DNA from: Armatimonadota bacterium
GTDB taxonomy: Bacteria; Armatimonadota; UBA5829
Reading direction: 5' to 3'
NCBI GenBank assembly: GCA_023474015.1
Contig: JAMCYN010000101.1
Location: 1-64,000, forward strand
DNA: 64,000 nucleotides
Below the pieces are notes generated by a model. That model saw nothing but the letters and a program-made list of their open reading frames with translations. It ran no database searches and was not told where the DNA came from. Shown in pieces: positions 1-8,903 of this stretch (position 1 is the stretch's first letter; the number at the start of each line of letters is the position of its first letter). The translations under genes and the position numbers were made by a program.

Positions 1-30
1 GCATTCTGCACTCATCATTCTGCAATACCA
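1..30. repeat. Right arm of an ATTCTGC-type palindromic repeat, cut by the window edge
   Basis: The first bases consist of ATTCTGC words, the same word that makes up the arms of the palindromes at 12.8, 25.4 and 29.9 kb. Only one arm lies in the window, so the palindrome must continue to the left. Confidence 0.6.
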
Positions 31-84
31 CTATATGCTTTACCCCGCTCCGTGTCAACGCGTGTACATGCACGAAAATCGGCC

Positions 85-112
85 TTGCAAACGCGCTGTA
101 CTTGGATATAAT
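85..112 (+). promoter_or_regulatory. Sigma70-type promoter for the J-domain gene
   Basis: TTGCAA (85-90), a 16-base spacer and TATAAT (107-112). A start near 119 would leave a leader of about 18 bases before the GTG at 137, just enough for the GGAGGA ribosome binding site at 123-128. Confidence 0.5.
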
Positions 113-136
113 GAATGTGAGTGGAGGATAGGGCAC

Positions 137-790
137 GTGAAAACGGATGACTACTATCAACTGCTGGGGGTGGGTCGGCGTGCGTCTCAGGAACGGCTTC
201 GACACGCGTTTCGCTCACGCCTCCTGCTGGTCCACCCGGATCAGAATGCCGGTGACGCTCAGGCCACTGAACAGACACGAGAGGTTGTGGAAGCCTACAG
301 GGTGCTCAGCAACCCCAGGACAAGGCGCGATTACGATAACTCCCTCGGAGTGCCCATCCCTACCCCCGCCGCGCACGCACCTCCGACTACCTGCCGCTAT
401 ACGACGCTCTACAGGGCCATTATTATGGCCTGCTTCATCACACTGGCCATATTGACGGCTATGCTCATCTCCGGCGGCGCCTTTGGGAATCACGGGCCGG
501 TTTTCACGGGCATGCTCATCGAACAGCCACATTCCGCCGCTCCGAAGAGCTTCCCCACCCTGCCAGAGCCGAGCGTGATGGATACGATGGAGTGGTATCA
601 AGCTCGAGCCTATCATCTCAGCCTGGGCAACAGGTGGGCGACAGACCAACTCGTCAGAACATACTCTGATGCTGCCCGACAAGCCACCCAGCACGGCGAC
701 ACCCTTCGCGCGAAGTTCTACCTCGACTGCCTCAACCAGACCGCCGCTTCCGACGTCGATCTGCCGTTCCCGCATAGCCCCAGTGGTTGA
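137..790 (+). CDS. Membrane-anchored J-domain (DnaJ-like) protein
   Basis: 217 aa. An N-terminal J domain (about residues 3-66) with the HPD motif at 33-35 shows a co-chaperone able to stimulate an Hsp70 ATPase. One hydrophobic segment (about 94-113) follows, then a C-terminal region of roughly 100 residues that I do not recognise. The Gly/Phe-rich, zinc-finger and substrate-binding parts of a full DnaJ are absent, so this is a class C type protein recruiting DnaK at the membrane. The GTG at 137 is chosen because GGAGGA lies 8 bases upstream and the J domain begins at once; the open frame extends further upstream, but through the promoter. The client is unknown and no dnaK or grpE is nearby. 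Confidence 0.85.
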   Translation: MKTDDYYQLLGVGRRASQERLRHAFRSRLLLVHPDQNAGDAQATEQTREVVEAYRVLSNPRTRRDYDNSLGVPIPTPAAHAPPTTCRYTTLYRAIIMACFITLAILTAMLISGGAFGNHGPVFTGMLIEQPHSAAPKSFPTLPEPSVMDTMEWYQARAYHLSLGNRWATDQLVRTYSDAARQATQHGDTLRAKFYLDCLNQTAASDVDLPFPHSPSG

Positions 791-840
791 AACCAGGGCC
801 ATAGCGATTAACCGCGCCGGAGCGTGGGAATATTGCCACT

Positions 841-2052
841 ATGGTAAACGTGCAATCGCCCCTCGTCGTCCTGCACAGCGTGGGCTCCTGGCTGCCTCAA
901 ACTCAGACGTGGCTGCATAATCAGGTCTGTTACCTGCCGGCTGAGATAACCAGCCACATCGTCTGTGACCGAACAGAGAACCTGGACCAGTTCGGCGTGC
1001 CCAATATCCATTGCACCAGTAAGCTCGGACTGCGCCGCGTGGTGAACGGCGTCCTGAGGCGGCTGGGATTGAGCGAAGGCTCTCACAGGCTGGTTGCGGC
1101 CAGGCGCTGCGGCGCGGGGGTGCTGCATTCCCACTTCGGCGACCAGGCGTGGTATGACATACCCGCCGCGCGATCCGCGGGCATCAAGCACGTAGCCACA
1201 TTCTACGGCTTCGACATCAACTACCTTCCCCGCACGGACCCAAGCTGGTCCGCGCGCTACCTCGAACTGTTCGACAGCGTGGACCGCATTCTCTGCGAGG
1301 GGCCGCACATGGCGGACTGCATCGTCCGTATAGGCTGCCCCGAGGAAAAAGTCCGCGTCCATCACCTGGGCGTGCGAACGGACGAGATCGCCTTCCGGCC
1401 CCGGCAATGGAACGGCACGGAGCCTCTGCGAGTTCTAATCGCGGCGTCGTTTCGAGAAAAAAAGGGCATCCCCTACGCCCTGGATGCGCTGGGGCGCATT
1501 GCCGGTGAGGTGGCTCTTGAAGTCACTGTGATCGGCGACGCCTTGAATGACGAACGGTCCCAGATGGAGAAGGCCAAGATCGAAGCCATGATTGATAAAC
1601 ACCGTATGGGCGGAATATTGAGGATGCTCGGGTTCCAACCGGCTGACGTGGTGTTCCGTGAGGCCTACAATCACCACGTGTATCTATCGCCGAGCATCAC
1701 CGCCCAGGATGGCGACACGGAGGGCGGCGCGCCTGTGGCCATTATCGACATGCTCGCCACCGGGATGCCGGTGGTCAGCACCCGGCACTGCGACATACCG
1801 GAGGTCGTTCAAGACGGCGTCAGCGGGCTTTTAGCCGATGAAAGGGACGTGGACGGACTGGCGGACCGTTTGATGTGGCTTGTCCATCATGCTCAAGAGT
1901 GGAGCAACCTGGCCGAGGCGGGGCGGCAGCAGGTCGAGCTGCATTTCAACGCCCGCGTGCAGGGTTTGCGCCTGGCGGAGATATACGAGGAACTTCGCCT
2001 ATGCCAGGTGGGCACCTCAGCATGTTTTCGTCACAACGACATATTCCTTTGA
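841..2052 (+). CDS. Glycosyltransferase family 4 (colanic acid/exopolysaccharide type)
   Basis: 403 aa. It has the two-Rossmann GT-B architecture: an N-terminal acceptor half with an HSHFGDQAW-like segment and FYGFDINYLPR, then a C-terminal nucleotide-sugar half starting near residue 195 (LRVLIAASFREKKGIPYALDA). The donor-site region EGGAPVAIIDMLATG, followed by MPVVSTRHCDIPEVVQDG, is typical of GT4 retaining enzymes such as WcaL/AmsK relatives. It probably adds a sugar to a lipid-linked or surface glycan at the cytoplasmic face of the membrane; donor and acceptor cannot be read from sequence. It stands alone between the J-domain gene and a convergent glycosidase gene. No strong ribosome binding site precedes the ATG. 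Confidence 0.88.
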   Translation: MVNVQSPLVVLHSVGSWLPQTQTWLHNQVCYLPAEITSHIVCDRTENLDQFGVPNIHCTSKLGLRRVVNGVLRRLGLSEGSHRLVAARRCGAGVLHSHFGDQAWYDIPAARSAGIKHVATFYGFDINYLPRTDPSWSARYLELFDSVDRILCEGPHMADCIVRIGCPEEKVRVHHLGVRTDEIAFRPRQWNGTEPLRVLIAASFREKKGIPYALDALGRIAGEVALEVTVIGDALNDERSQMEKAKIEAMIDKHRMGGILRMLGFQPADVVFREAYNHHVYLSPSITAQDGDTEGGAPVAIIDMLATGMPVVSTRHCDIPEVVQDGVSGLLADERDVDGLADRLMWLVHHAQEWSNLAEAGRQQVELHFNARVQGLRLAEIYEELRLCQVGTSACFRHNDIFL

Positions 2053-2067
2053 ATTGCCCTTGCTCCA

Positions 2068-3342
2068 TCACTTGCGTCTCGGAATGATATATATATCACT
2101 CATAGAACACTCTGTCTCTAATTCGTCAGGAAGCAAATCAGCCAGAGTGTTCCATGACCCAAAGTGATCGGCGTAAAGCGGAGCGCCGGTTTCAGCGTGA
2201 TAGTTTTCATGCATTGTCCCGTTTTTTTCGATGTCTGCCGCGAGTGCACAGAAGCAACTATCCATTACGGTTTCTGCAAGATCGGTCCGTCCATAGTGCA
2301 CGAGTCCGCGAAATACAAAGTACGTTGATAGAAACCACACAGGCCCTTGCCAATTGGAACTTGTATATCTACTCGGCTGTTCGAAACGTGGTGGAAAACC
2401 CCATATAGCATTGTTATAATACTCACTTGAACGTGAAAGGGAACGAATTCCCCATTCAGAAAGGAAATGATCACTGCTTGCAATGTAGCGGTCGATTATA
2501 GAGTTCGCTCGATTCGGCTCACATATTCCAGCATAGATGGGCATCAGGTTCGTAAAGCTCAAGTACGAATATAAGCCCAAACCTTTTGAGTTCAGCGGCT
2601 CATCATGCAAGCGCAATGTGCATGTGCCTATATCGCGACGGTATGGCGCATAGCAGTTGTCATTCTCGGACCAAAGCAACTCTTCAATTGTCTGCTGAAG
2701 CTTCTTTGCTTTCAATTCATATTCAGTGGCAATCTTCGCATCACCAATCAAAGCTGCCAATTTGGACATGGATACATATTCCAGATACATCAGAGAGTTC
2801 AAAAATGGCGTGCATACCGAGCCAATCGGGAAGAATGCCAGCGCTGCGTCATTGTCTATTCCGGACCATCCAAACCTGTTGTAGAACAGCCCTGAGATAT
2901 CCTGTTGCTCGGATTCATAGTAGCCTAAGTACGCAGACAGGCCGTCGATTACCTGATTCGCCCATAATTCGTCACCAGCAAGTGTCACATAAACCAACGC
3001 AGCCTGTGCAAGAAGTGGATAGTACACATCCAGAGTATCTCTCTGCACGGAAATTGAGATCGGGCGGATGAACGGCACGAATCCGGTATCCCTCTCCTGT
3101 GCGTCAAGAAAATTGTCAACATGATCACGCAGATAATCATGTTCTCCTTTTGCCGCTAACCTCAGCGCAACAAAGTGTGCATCCCAGCCAAAACACACTT
3201 GAGTATATGCAGTATCAGACCACGCAACGCTTAAATAGGGCTTTTGAAGTTTTCCTGCCGGCTCTTTCTTCAATTGAGGCAGGATCATTTCTATATGTCG
3301 CGCGATTATCGCTCGATTGTTTTTCGATGTTGATAAGATCAC
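2068..3342 (-). CDS. GH63/trehalase-like (alpha/alpha)6-barrel glycosidase
   Basis: 424 aa, GTG start. The sequence has the pattern of the GH63/GH37-like glucosidase superfamily: FGWDAHFVALRLA near residues 52-64, SGLFYNRFGWSGIDND in the middle, NWQGPVWFLSTYFVFRGL near 330, and a C-terminal NGTMHENYHAETG segment. The Asp of WDAHF and the Glu of MHENY match the positions of the acid and base in mannosylglycerate hydrolase-type GH63 enzymes. There is no signal peptide, so it is probably cytoplasmic and acts on a small alpha-glucoside or mannoside. The DNA is visibly AT-richer than its neighbours, with many AAA, AAT and ATA codons, which hints at recent transfer. It is convergent with the glycosyltransferase gene. 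Confidence 0.72.
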   Translation of the reverse strand: MILSTSKNNRAIIARHIEMILPQLKKEPAGKLQKPYLSVAWSDTAYTQVCFGWDAHFVALRLAAKGEHDYLRDHVDNFLDAQERDTGFVPFIRPISISVQRDTLDVYYPLLAQAALVYVTLAGDELWANQVIDGLSAYLGYYESEQQDISGLFYNRFGWSGIDNDAALAFFPIGSVCTPFLNSLMYLEYVSMSKLAALIGDAKIATEYELKAKKLQQTIEELLWSENDNCYAPYRRDIGTCTLRLHDEPLNSKGLGLYSYLSFTNLMPIYAGICEPNRANSIIDRYIASSDHFLSEWGIRSLSRSSEYYNNAIWGFPPRFEQPSRYTSSNWQGPVWFLSTYFVFRGLVHYGRTDLAETVMDSCFCALAADIEKNGTMHENYHAETGAPLYADHFGSWNTLADLLPDELETECSMSDIYIIPRRK

Positions 3343-3509
3343 TGTATTTGCTCACTTCGGAAAGATCAATTTACCCCACTTATAAATGTTCCTGAACAGA
3401 GCATCTTTCGCTGAATCGTAGAACGCAGGGAGCCCCGCAGTCCCTATGCTCCATCCCTATTTCGTGTTTTCGTCTTCTCGGGCTTTAGTGGCTAACTCCC
3501 TTCTGCTGC

Positions 3510-5090
3510 TTACTTCTCCGGCGCCTTCCCGTCTATCTTATCCTGCAGTGCTTTCGCCGCGTCTAGGACCTCTTTGGGAGGGTTCAGCGTGCGGACCTTG
3601 GCTATAAGCTCGGTGGCCTCGTCTTTCTTGCCCTCGTCCGCCAGAAATGAGGCCAGGGTCATCAGCGAGCCGGGGTTCTTGGGCTGCTTCTCGGCGAGCT
3701 TGCGGTAGGCCTTTTCGGCGCTGGACTTGTCCCCGGCCTCCTCGAAGGTCGAACCCAGCGCGTACCAGCCATCGCCCCAGTCCGGCGCGAGCTTGAGAGC
3801 TTCGCCGATGGCGTTGATCGCGGCCTGGTATTTCTTGCGCGTCTTTTCGACCTTGGCCAGCAGGAGATGGGTAGCGGGGCTGTTTCCGGCCATAGTGGTC
3901 AGTTTCTGAGCGTAGATATAGGATTTGTCCAACGATTTTTCGTCGGCCAGATAGAAGTTGGCTAGGGCGATCACCGGGCGGATGTCGGTCGGGGACTCCT
4001 CGGCGGCTTTGAGCAACTCACTTTCGGCTTTGTCACGCTTCTTCTGAGCAACCAGCGCCAGCCCGCGGTTCACGCGCAGCCCCGACAGCTTCGGGTCGAG
4101 CTTCAGAGCCTCATCGTAGGCCTTCAGCGCGTCGTCGGGCTTGCCGGTCGCGACCAACGCCGTCCCGAGCACCATCCGAGCCTGAGCATCTGTCGGGCGG
4201 AGCCTGGTGAGGGCGGTCGCATTTTCGAGCGCGAGGTCCGGCCTCCCCGCTCCGATCGAGGAATAGATGCGGGACTGGAGCTGGAACGCCGAATTGGCGG
4301 TCTCGTCGCGCTTGGCCGTGGCGGCGGGCGGGGCGGTGAGGTTCGCCGAGTTCACCCCGTGATCGCCCAGCCATCGGGCCATCTCCGTGCTCATCGCGCA
4401 CCTGCCGAAGACTATGTCCCGCTGTCCGCCCGTAATCACCAGCTTGTTCAGATACATCCCCACCACGCTCGCGTCCCGCGCGATCATCGAGCCGTTCGGG
4501 ACTGCCCTGTCGGGGCTCACATCACTGAGGAACAGCCATCGATACTTGCCTATATCGGTGACAAAGACCTTGGCGGCGCTCCAGTTGGCGACGTTGAGCC
4601 GAACTCCGGCATCGGTCTTCTCGCGGGTCACGCCGTATATGTCGGTGGGCCATCGGTTGCCGACCTGGTCCCCGCTCATAAGCTCGCCCATGGTCCCGAA
4701 GCCCGCCTTGGTAAACGCACTACTCTGGGCAAGCGGCGCGGCGGGCAGGCCCTTTATTGGGAGCTTGAGCAGCACGATGTTGAGGTCTTTGTCCGCCGCC
4801 CTCACCTCGCACTGGCAAGCCTCGCCGGTGTACGCGCTGATGAATATGGGGTTGCGAACGATCAGGCTCGCCTCCGGCCCCACTTTTTCGTTGACCGCGC
4901 CGTATGTGGTCACCGCCCAACTGCCGTCTCCAACCACAAAACAAGCGCTCAACCAGCTAGATTGGTCGCCGAACGCCCGTATCACCCCCGCGCAATCGGC
5001 CAGCGACTCAGCCACGGCAGCCGAACCGGCAATCAGCAGTGCGGAAAGAATGCAGATGTATGTCCTCAATTCGCGCCTCCGTTGGTGCAT
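3510..5090 (-). CDS. Secreted trypsin-fold pseudoprotease with C-terminal TPR repeats
   Basis: 526 aa. A signal peptide (hydrophobic stretch about 9-26) is followed by a chymotrypsin/HtrA-like domain to about residue 250 and then TPR units from about 270 to 510, such as ARMVLGTALVATGKPDDALK. In the protease part the usual TxxHV motif reads TTYGAV, so the catalytic His is Tyr. The Asp region (DKDLNIVLLKLP) is kept. The Ser region reads VPNGSMI instead of GNSGGP. A binding or scaffolding role in the periplasm or at the cell surface is therefore likelier than proteolysis. It lies 29 bases downstream of hpnI on the same strand and may be co-transcribed with it. Its partner is unknown. Confidence 0.75.
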   Translation of the reverse strand: MHQRRRELRTYICILSALLIAGSAAVAESLADCAGVIRAFGDQSSWLSACFVVGDGSWAVTTYGAVNEKVGPEASLIVRNPIFISAYTGEACQCEVRAADKDLNIVLLKLPIKGLPAAPLAQSSAFTKAGFGTMGELMSGDQVGNRWPTDIYGVTREKTDAGVRLNVANWSAAKVFVTDIGKYRWLFLSDVSPDRAVPNGSMIARDASVVGMYLNKLVITGGQRDIVFGRCAMSTEMARWLGDHGVNSANLTAPPAATAKRDETANSAFQLQSRIYSSIGAGRPDLALENATALTRLRPTDAQARMVLGTALVATGKPDDALKAYDEALKLDPKLSGLRVNRGLALVAQKKRDKAESELLKAAEESPTDIRPVIALANFYLADEKSLDKSYIYAQKLTTMAGNSPATHLLLAKVEKTRKKYQAAINAIGEALKLAPDWGDGWYALGSTFEEAGDKSSAEKAYRKLAEKQPKNPGSLMTLASFLADEGKKDEATELIAKVRTLNPPKEVLDAAKALQDKIDGKAPEK

Positions 5091-5119
5091 AGCCCTTATG
5101 AATGACGACTCAAAACCGC

Positions 5120-6271
5120 TCAGTGTTCATTATACGGTTTTCGCGAGTCGGTGACCATCCTGCCGTCTCTTGTTAGCCTGAGCAATCGCCCGCGCCATCT
5201 CACCGTGCGGGTGAAGTAGCCCGCGATCCAGATGATGAGCGAGAGAATATCGCGAATAGGCAAGAGATGGAGCCGCCGAGGAAGTTCGCTGTCGCCGAGG
5301 CAGATGCGCGCGCCGATGAATGCCGTGACGAGGCGTATGGCCGTGGTTCCGATCAAGACCAACCAGCCGAGGGTCGAGAAGCCCGATATTATGCAGAAGA
5401 GAACGGCATACGGAAAGCCGAATGTCACAACCAGCCCCAAATGCCCCCAGGGGCGGCTTACGCGAGTAGTAACCGACCACCGCAAGTCACGGGCGAGCAC
5501 ATTCCCCAGGGTTTCGCCGCCCAGGGTGATATCCATGACGTAATCCGAGAGTTCAACCCCGTATCCGGCAAGCGAGGCCCGGCGGAGAAGTTGGAAATCG
5601 TCAGCGAGATGATCGGCTATGGGTTGGAACCCGCCTATCGCGTCCAGCGCCTCACGGCGGATAGCGATGGTCGCGCCCAGGCCGAAGTCGATCCCGCTCA
5701 AGCAATTGGCCGACGCGACCCCCGGCGCGAATACGCAGGTCATATGCAAGCCTTCAAGCGCATCGGCAAGTGTTCGGGCCTTGATTCCGCGATACATACA
5801 TGTGACCGCGCCGACTTCATGTAATTCAAATGGCCGTGTGACTGCCCGGAGGAAGCCGGGAGCAGCGCGGGTGTCGGAGTCTGTTATTACGAGAATATCG
5901 CCGGTCGCATGCGAGGCCAGGTTGTGCAGGATTCGGACCTTGTTGTTCGCGCCGCTTATCGCGCTCCCGATGTGCAGAGAAGCGTTGAGATGCTCGTAAA
6001 TGATCTCGTTGAGCAGAGGTATCGCGGGATCGTTGGAGTCGAGAACACCAAATATGACCTCATAGTCGGGGTAGTCCTGGTTGAGATAGGACAGGAAGTT
6101 CGCGCGAGCGTCGGCGTCGATACCGCTGACGGGCTTCAGAATTGACAGCCCGGGGAAACCAGTCCCCGTTGGCTTGGGGCACCTGAAATGGGAGATGAGG
6201 ACTAGGGTCGAGAGGGCATAGTAGAGCGTGCCCAGGGCCGCTAGAGCTAGGAGCAGCGCGCCAAGTATCAT
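5120..6271 (-). CDS. hpnI: Hopanoid-type glycosyltransferase HpnI (ceramide glucosyltransferase-like, GT21)
   Basis: 383 aa. An N-terminal membrane segment is followed by a GT21 catalytic domain with the D1 (FGVLDSNDP), D2 (ITDSDTR) and D3 (LADDFQLLRR) signatures and the DLRWSVTTR box equivalent to (Q/R)xxRW. The C terminus has several membrane spans. In hopanoid producers HpnI works with the deacetylase HpnK in forming the amino-sugar-type head group of extended hopanoids. Here it follows hpnK with a 4-base ATGA overlap, which supports translational coupling and a shared pathway. It could instead glycosylate ceramide or diacylglycerol; the HpnK neighbour favours the hopanoid reading. No squalene-hopene cyclase gene lies in the window. 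Confidence 0.82.
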   Translation of the reverse strand: MILGALLLALAALGTLYYALSTLVLISHFRCPKPTGTGFPGLSILKPVSGIDADARANFLSYLNQDYPDYEVIFGVLDSNDPAIPLLNEIIYEHLNASLHIGSAISGANNKVRILHNLASHATGDILVITDSDTRAAPGFLRAVTRPFELHEVGAVTCMYRGIKARTLADALEGLHMTCVFAPGVASANCLSGIDFGLGATIAIRREALDAIGGFQPIADHLADDFQLLRRASLAGYGVELSDYVMDITLGGETLGNVLARDLRWSVTTRVSRPWGHLGLVVTFGFPYAVLFCIISGFSTLGWLVLIGTTAIRLVTAFIGARICLGDSELPRRLHLLPIRDILSLIIWIAGYFTRTVRWRGRLLRLTRDGRMVTDSRKPYNEH

Positions 6272-7140
6272 CTGCCTATCTCGCTCGCGCCACGCAAGCC
6301 GGGGTATGTGCTCAGGGTCCAGCCATGGTCCGCGATGAATTGCCTCAGCCGGAGGCTTGTGAGGGCGCGGAGGTCGCCGGGATTGGGGCCGTATGGGTCG
6401 CCGATGTCGGTGAGGCAGGGGTGAAAGAAGACTTCGACCGTGCGCGCGTTAAGACGGCTGAGCATCCGGATCACGTAGGCGTCGGTCATTCGGCCACTCA
6501 TCAAGCTGCCAATGACGAAGTCGCATGTTATCGGGACGCTATTTCTCAACTGGCGACAGACCCGAGCAAGGCAGGCGTGTCCGAGGGCCGTGACGAGCTT
6601 GAAACCCGGGCGCGCGCGGTCGGCCCGCAGGTTGGCTATGAACGGGTCGCGGGGAAGGCGGATGCCGCACGCGCCGTATCGGGTGGCAAGGTCGACCACA
6701 GTGGGGAGCACGGCGGGATGCGCATGCAGATGCTGATGGCCGTCGACGTGCGAGAATGCAAGGCCGGTCTCGGCGAACCTCTCGAACTGGGCCTCGATTT
6801 CAAGCAAGGTCTGCCGCCGGGCATTGTGGTTGAAGTAGTATCTCAGCGCCGCCGTGACGGGGCTCGCCATAAATCGGCCATTCTTATCCACGAGGTCGGG
6901 GATGGCCTCGCGCGGCAGGGCCGTGCGCTCGCGCGTGAGGGTGAGGTGCAGGCCGACCGCGAGCGCCGGATCATCTCTTGCCATCGATACAGCCTCACGG
7001 AAGGCATCGCCGGTCACCATCAGGCTGGCGCTCGTGAGCACGCCCCTACGGCGCGCTTCGACGACGGCCGCGTTCACCGAGGCCGATATGCCAAAATCGT
7101 CGGCGTTGAGTATGAGATGGGTCGCCATGCCATTGGACAT
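6268..7140 (-). CDS. hpnK: HpnK-like YdjC/ChbG-family carbohydrate deacetylase
   Basis: 290 aa. It starts LILNADDFGIS with the YdjC-family metal-binding Asp pair, has GLHLTL near residue 75 and SHVDGHQHLHAHP near 133-145, whose His residues complete the metal site. The family removes N-acetyl groups from amino sugars, and HpnK acts on the N-acetyl sugar attached to the hopanoid side chain by HpnI. The gene order hpnK-hpnI with overlapping stop and start supports this role. The start at 7140 has only a weak GGGT upstream; the Met four codons later (7128) is an alternative. Confidence 0.83.
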   Translation of the reverse strand: MSNGMATHLILNADDFGISASVNAAVVEARRRGVLTSASLMVTGDAFREAVSMARDDPALAVGLHLTLTRERTALPREAIPDLVDKNGRFMASPVTAALRYYFNHNARRQTLLEIEAQFERFAETGLAFSHVDGHQHLHAHPAVLPTVVDLATRYGACGIRLPRDPFIANLRADRARPGFKLVTALGHACLARVCRQLRNSVPITCDFVIGSLMSGRMTDAYVIRMLSRLNARTVEVFFHPCLTDIGDPYGPNPGDLRALTSLRLRQFIADHGWTLSTYPGLRGASEIGR

Positions 7141-7322
7141 GCTACCCAGCTAGACCCCACTTAACCCAGGCCGTAGCTCCGCCCAAACCTCTTGAATTGC
7201 TCCGCCAGGCCCAACACTGGAATGTTGAGAATAGCTCCAACGACTTCCTTGCCGGAATCGTGGCCGTGTTGCGGTGCGATTGCCCTGCCAATAAACCGAT
7301 ACGGGGTTGCGTATGCGGTTAA

Positions 7323-8903
7323 ATGGCGTTATTATTAACCCTAATGTGGCAGGAAGGCTTTCCGTTAGAGGGTAGGATGGCGGTTATCGCGGTCGCTTTC
7401 GCGGCGGGCGTGCTGGCGGCGGCTTACGTGGAGCCGGTGCTGTGGGGCGGAGCGATTGCGCTGGCTGTGATCGTGGCCGGGGCGGTTGGAGGAAGCCGAT
7501 TGCGAACCGCCGCGCTGGTCGCTGGTGCGATGTTCGTGCTCGGCGCGGCCCGCTACTGCGTTGGGCGGGAAGTGCCGGTGGATGATATCTCTCGATTTCG
7601 AGGCTGGGTGACGGCGTTCGAGGGAGTGGTCGCCTCGGACCCGGATATCAGGCGCGACCAGGTGCGTATCGTCGTGCGGACGGACCGCGTGAATGCATCG
7701 GGCGAGTGGCGGCCCGCGACCGGCTGCGTCATGACAAACATTTACCTGAGGCGAAATGACTCCGCCCCGGCGCTCGACTACGGCGACCGGCTGCGAATCC
7801 ACGCATTCCCCTATTCCCCCCGCGAGCCCACCAACCCAGGGAAGTTCTCGTGGAAAGGTTATCTCGCCAGGCAAGGGATATACGCCTGCGCCTCGGTCCG
7901 CCGCCCGGATGCGATAGAGATTCTGCCGGGCAGGACTGGCAACCCGCTGATCGGGGCCGCCCTCGGCGCGAAACACTACGTAGCGAGGAGCATTCAGAGG
8001 ATTCACCCGAGTCGGGAGGCGTCGGTGGTTCTGGGAATGGTGCTGGGGACCTACGCCTACCTGCCCAGGGAGACATTCAAAAACTTCACCGACACCGGCA
8101 CGCTGCACCTGCTGGCGGCGTCGGGATATAACTGCTTCATTCTGCTGGCCCTGGCAACGCCAATCTTCATGTGCCTGCACGTGGCGCCCAAGTGGAGGAA
8201 CATCGCCGTGGCAGGCCTTGTCGTAATGTACGTGCTGATGGTCGGCGCGAAACCGTCGCTGGTGCGCGCGGCGGTGATGTCAGGCCTGTGGCTGATGGCC
8301 ATCCCGCTGAATCGGACGCCGAACATCCGAAACCTCTTCTTCGCGGCGGGATTAATAGTGCTGATGATGAACCCCTCGGACCTGTTCGATGTCGGGTTTC
8401 AACTCTCGTTCGCGGCGGTGTGGGCGCTGATAACCGCAAGCGAGATAATCACCTCGATCATCTTCGTGTTTCGGTGGCGTAGAAGATCGTTCAAGCGGCG
8501 AGAATGGCCACTCCCTCCTTGGGCTAGCACCCTCACGAAACCGCTTTGGGAGGCCGCAATCGCGACTGTCACGGTCACCCTCTTCACAGCGCCGATAGTG
8601 GCTTACTACTTCAACTACATCTCCCTGGTCGCGCTGCCCGCTAATCTGGCTCTGGCACTCGGGGTCCCAATCGTGTTCGCGGTCGGGCTGGTGTCGCCGG
8701 TGGTTGCGTATATTCCGGGTGTAGGGACGGCGGTAGGGTGGATCGGGACAAAGGTGACCGACGCGATGCTCTGGGTCGTGAACCAGCTTGGATCATCCGA
8801 GCACAGCACGCTGACGGTCGCCTCGCCCGGCATCTTCGCGATCATCGGTTACTATATTGTGCTGCATGCGGCGCTGAGTTATGCGAGGTCCAGGTATGCT
8901 TAG
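7323..8903 (+). CDS. comEC: ComEC N-terminal half: DNA-uptake membrane channel
   Basis: 526 aa. The N-terminal part (to about 210) is a DUF4131-like region with hydrophobic segments and an OB-like soluble part. It is followed by the multi-spanning Competence domain, recognised by LGMVLGTYAYLP and TGTLHLLAASGYNCFIL. In most bacteria this channel, which moves single-stranded DNA across the inner membrane, is fused to a C-terminal beta-lactamase-fold nuclease. Here the protein stops after the last membrane span, and the nuclease is encoded by the next gene, overlapping by 8 bases (ATGCTTAG). The protein needs that partner to cover full ComEC function. Confidence 0.88.
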   Translation: MALLLTLMWQEGFPLEGRMAVIAVAFAAGVLAAAYVEPVLWGGAIALAVIVAGAVGGSRLRTAALVAGAMFVLGAARYCVGREVPVDDISRFRGWVTAFEGVVASDPDIRRDQVRIVVRTDRVNASGEWRPATGCVMTNIYLRRNDSAPALDYGDRLRIHAFPYSPREPTNPGKFSWKGYLARQGIYACASVRRPDAIEILPGRTGNPLIGAALGAKHYVARSIQRIHPSREASVVLGMVLGTYAYLPRETFKNFTDTGTLHLLAASGYNCFILLALATPIFMCLHVAPKWRNIAVAGLVVMYVLMVGAKPSLVRAAVMSGLWLMAIPLNRTPNIRNLFFAAGLIVLMMNPSDLFDVGFQLSFAAVWALITASEIITSIIFVFRWRRRSFKRREWPLPPWASTLTKPLWEAAIATVTVTLFTAPIVAYYFNYISLVALPANLALALGVPIVFAVGLVSPVVAYIPGVGTAVGWIGTKVTDAMLWVVNQLGSSEHSTLTVASPGIFAIIGYYIVLHAALSYARSRYA

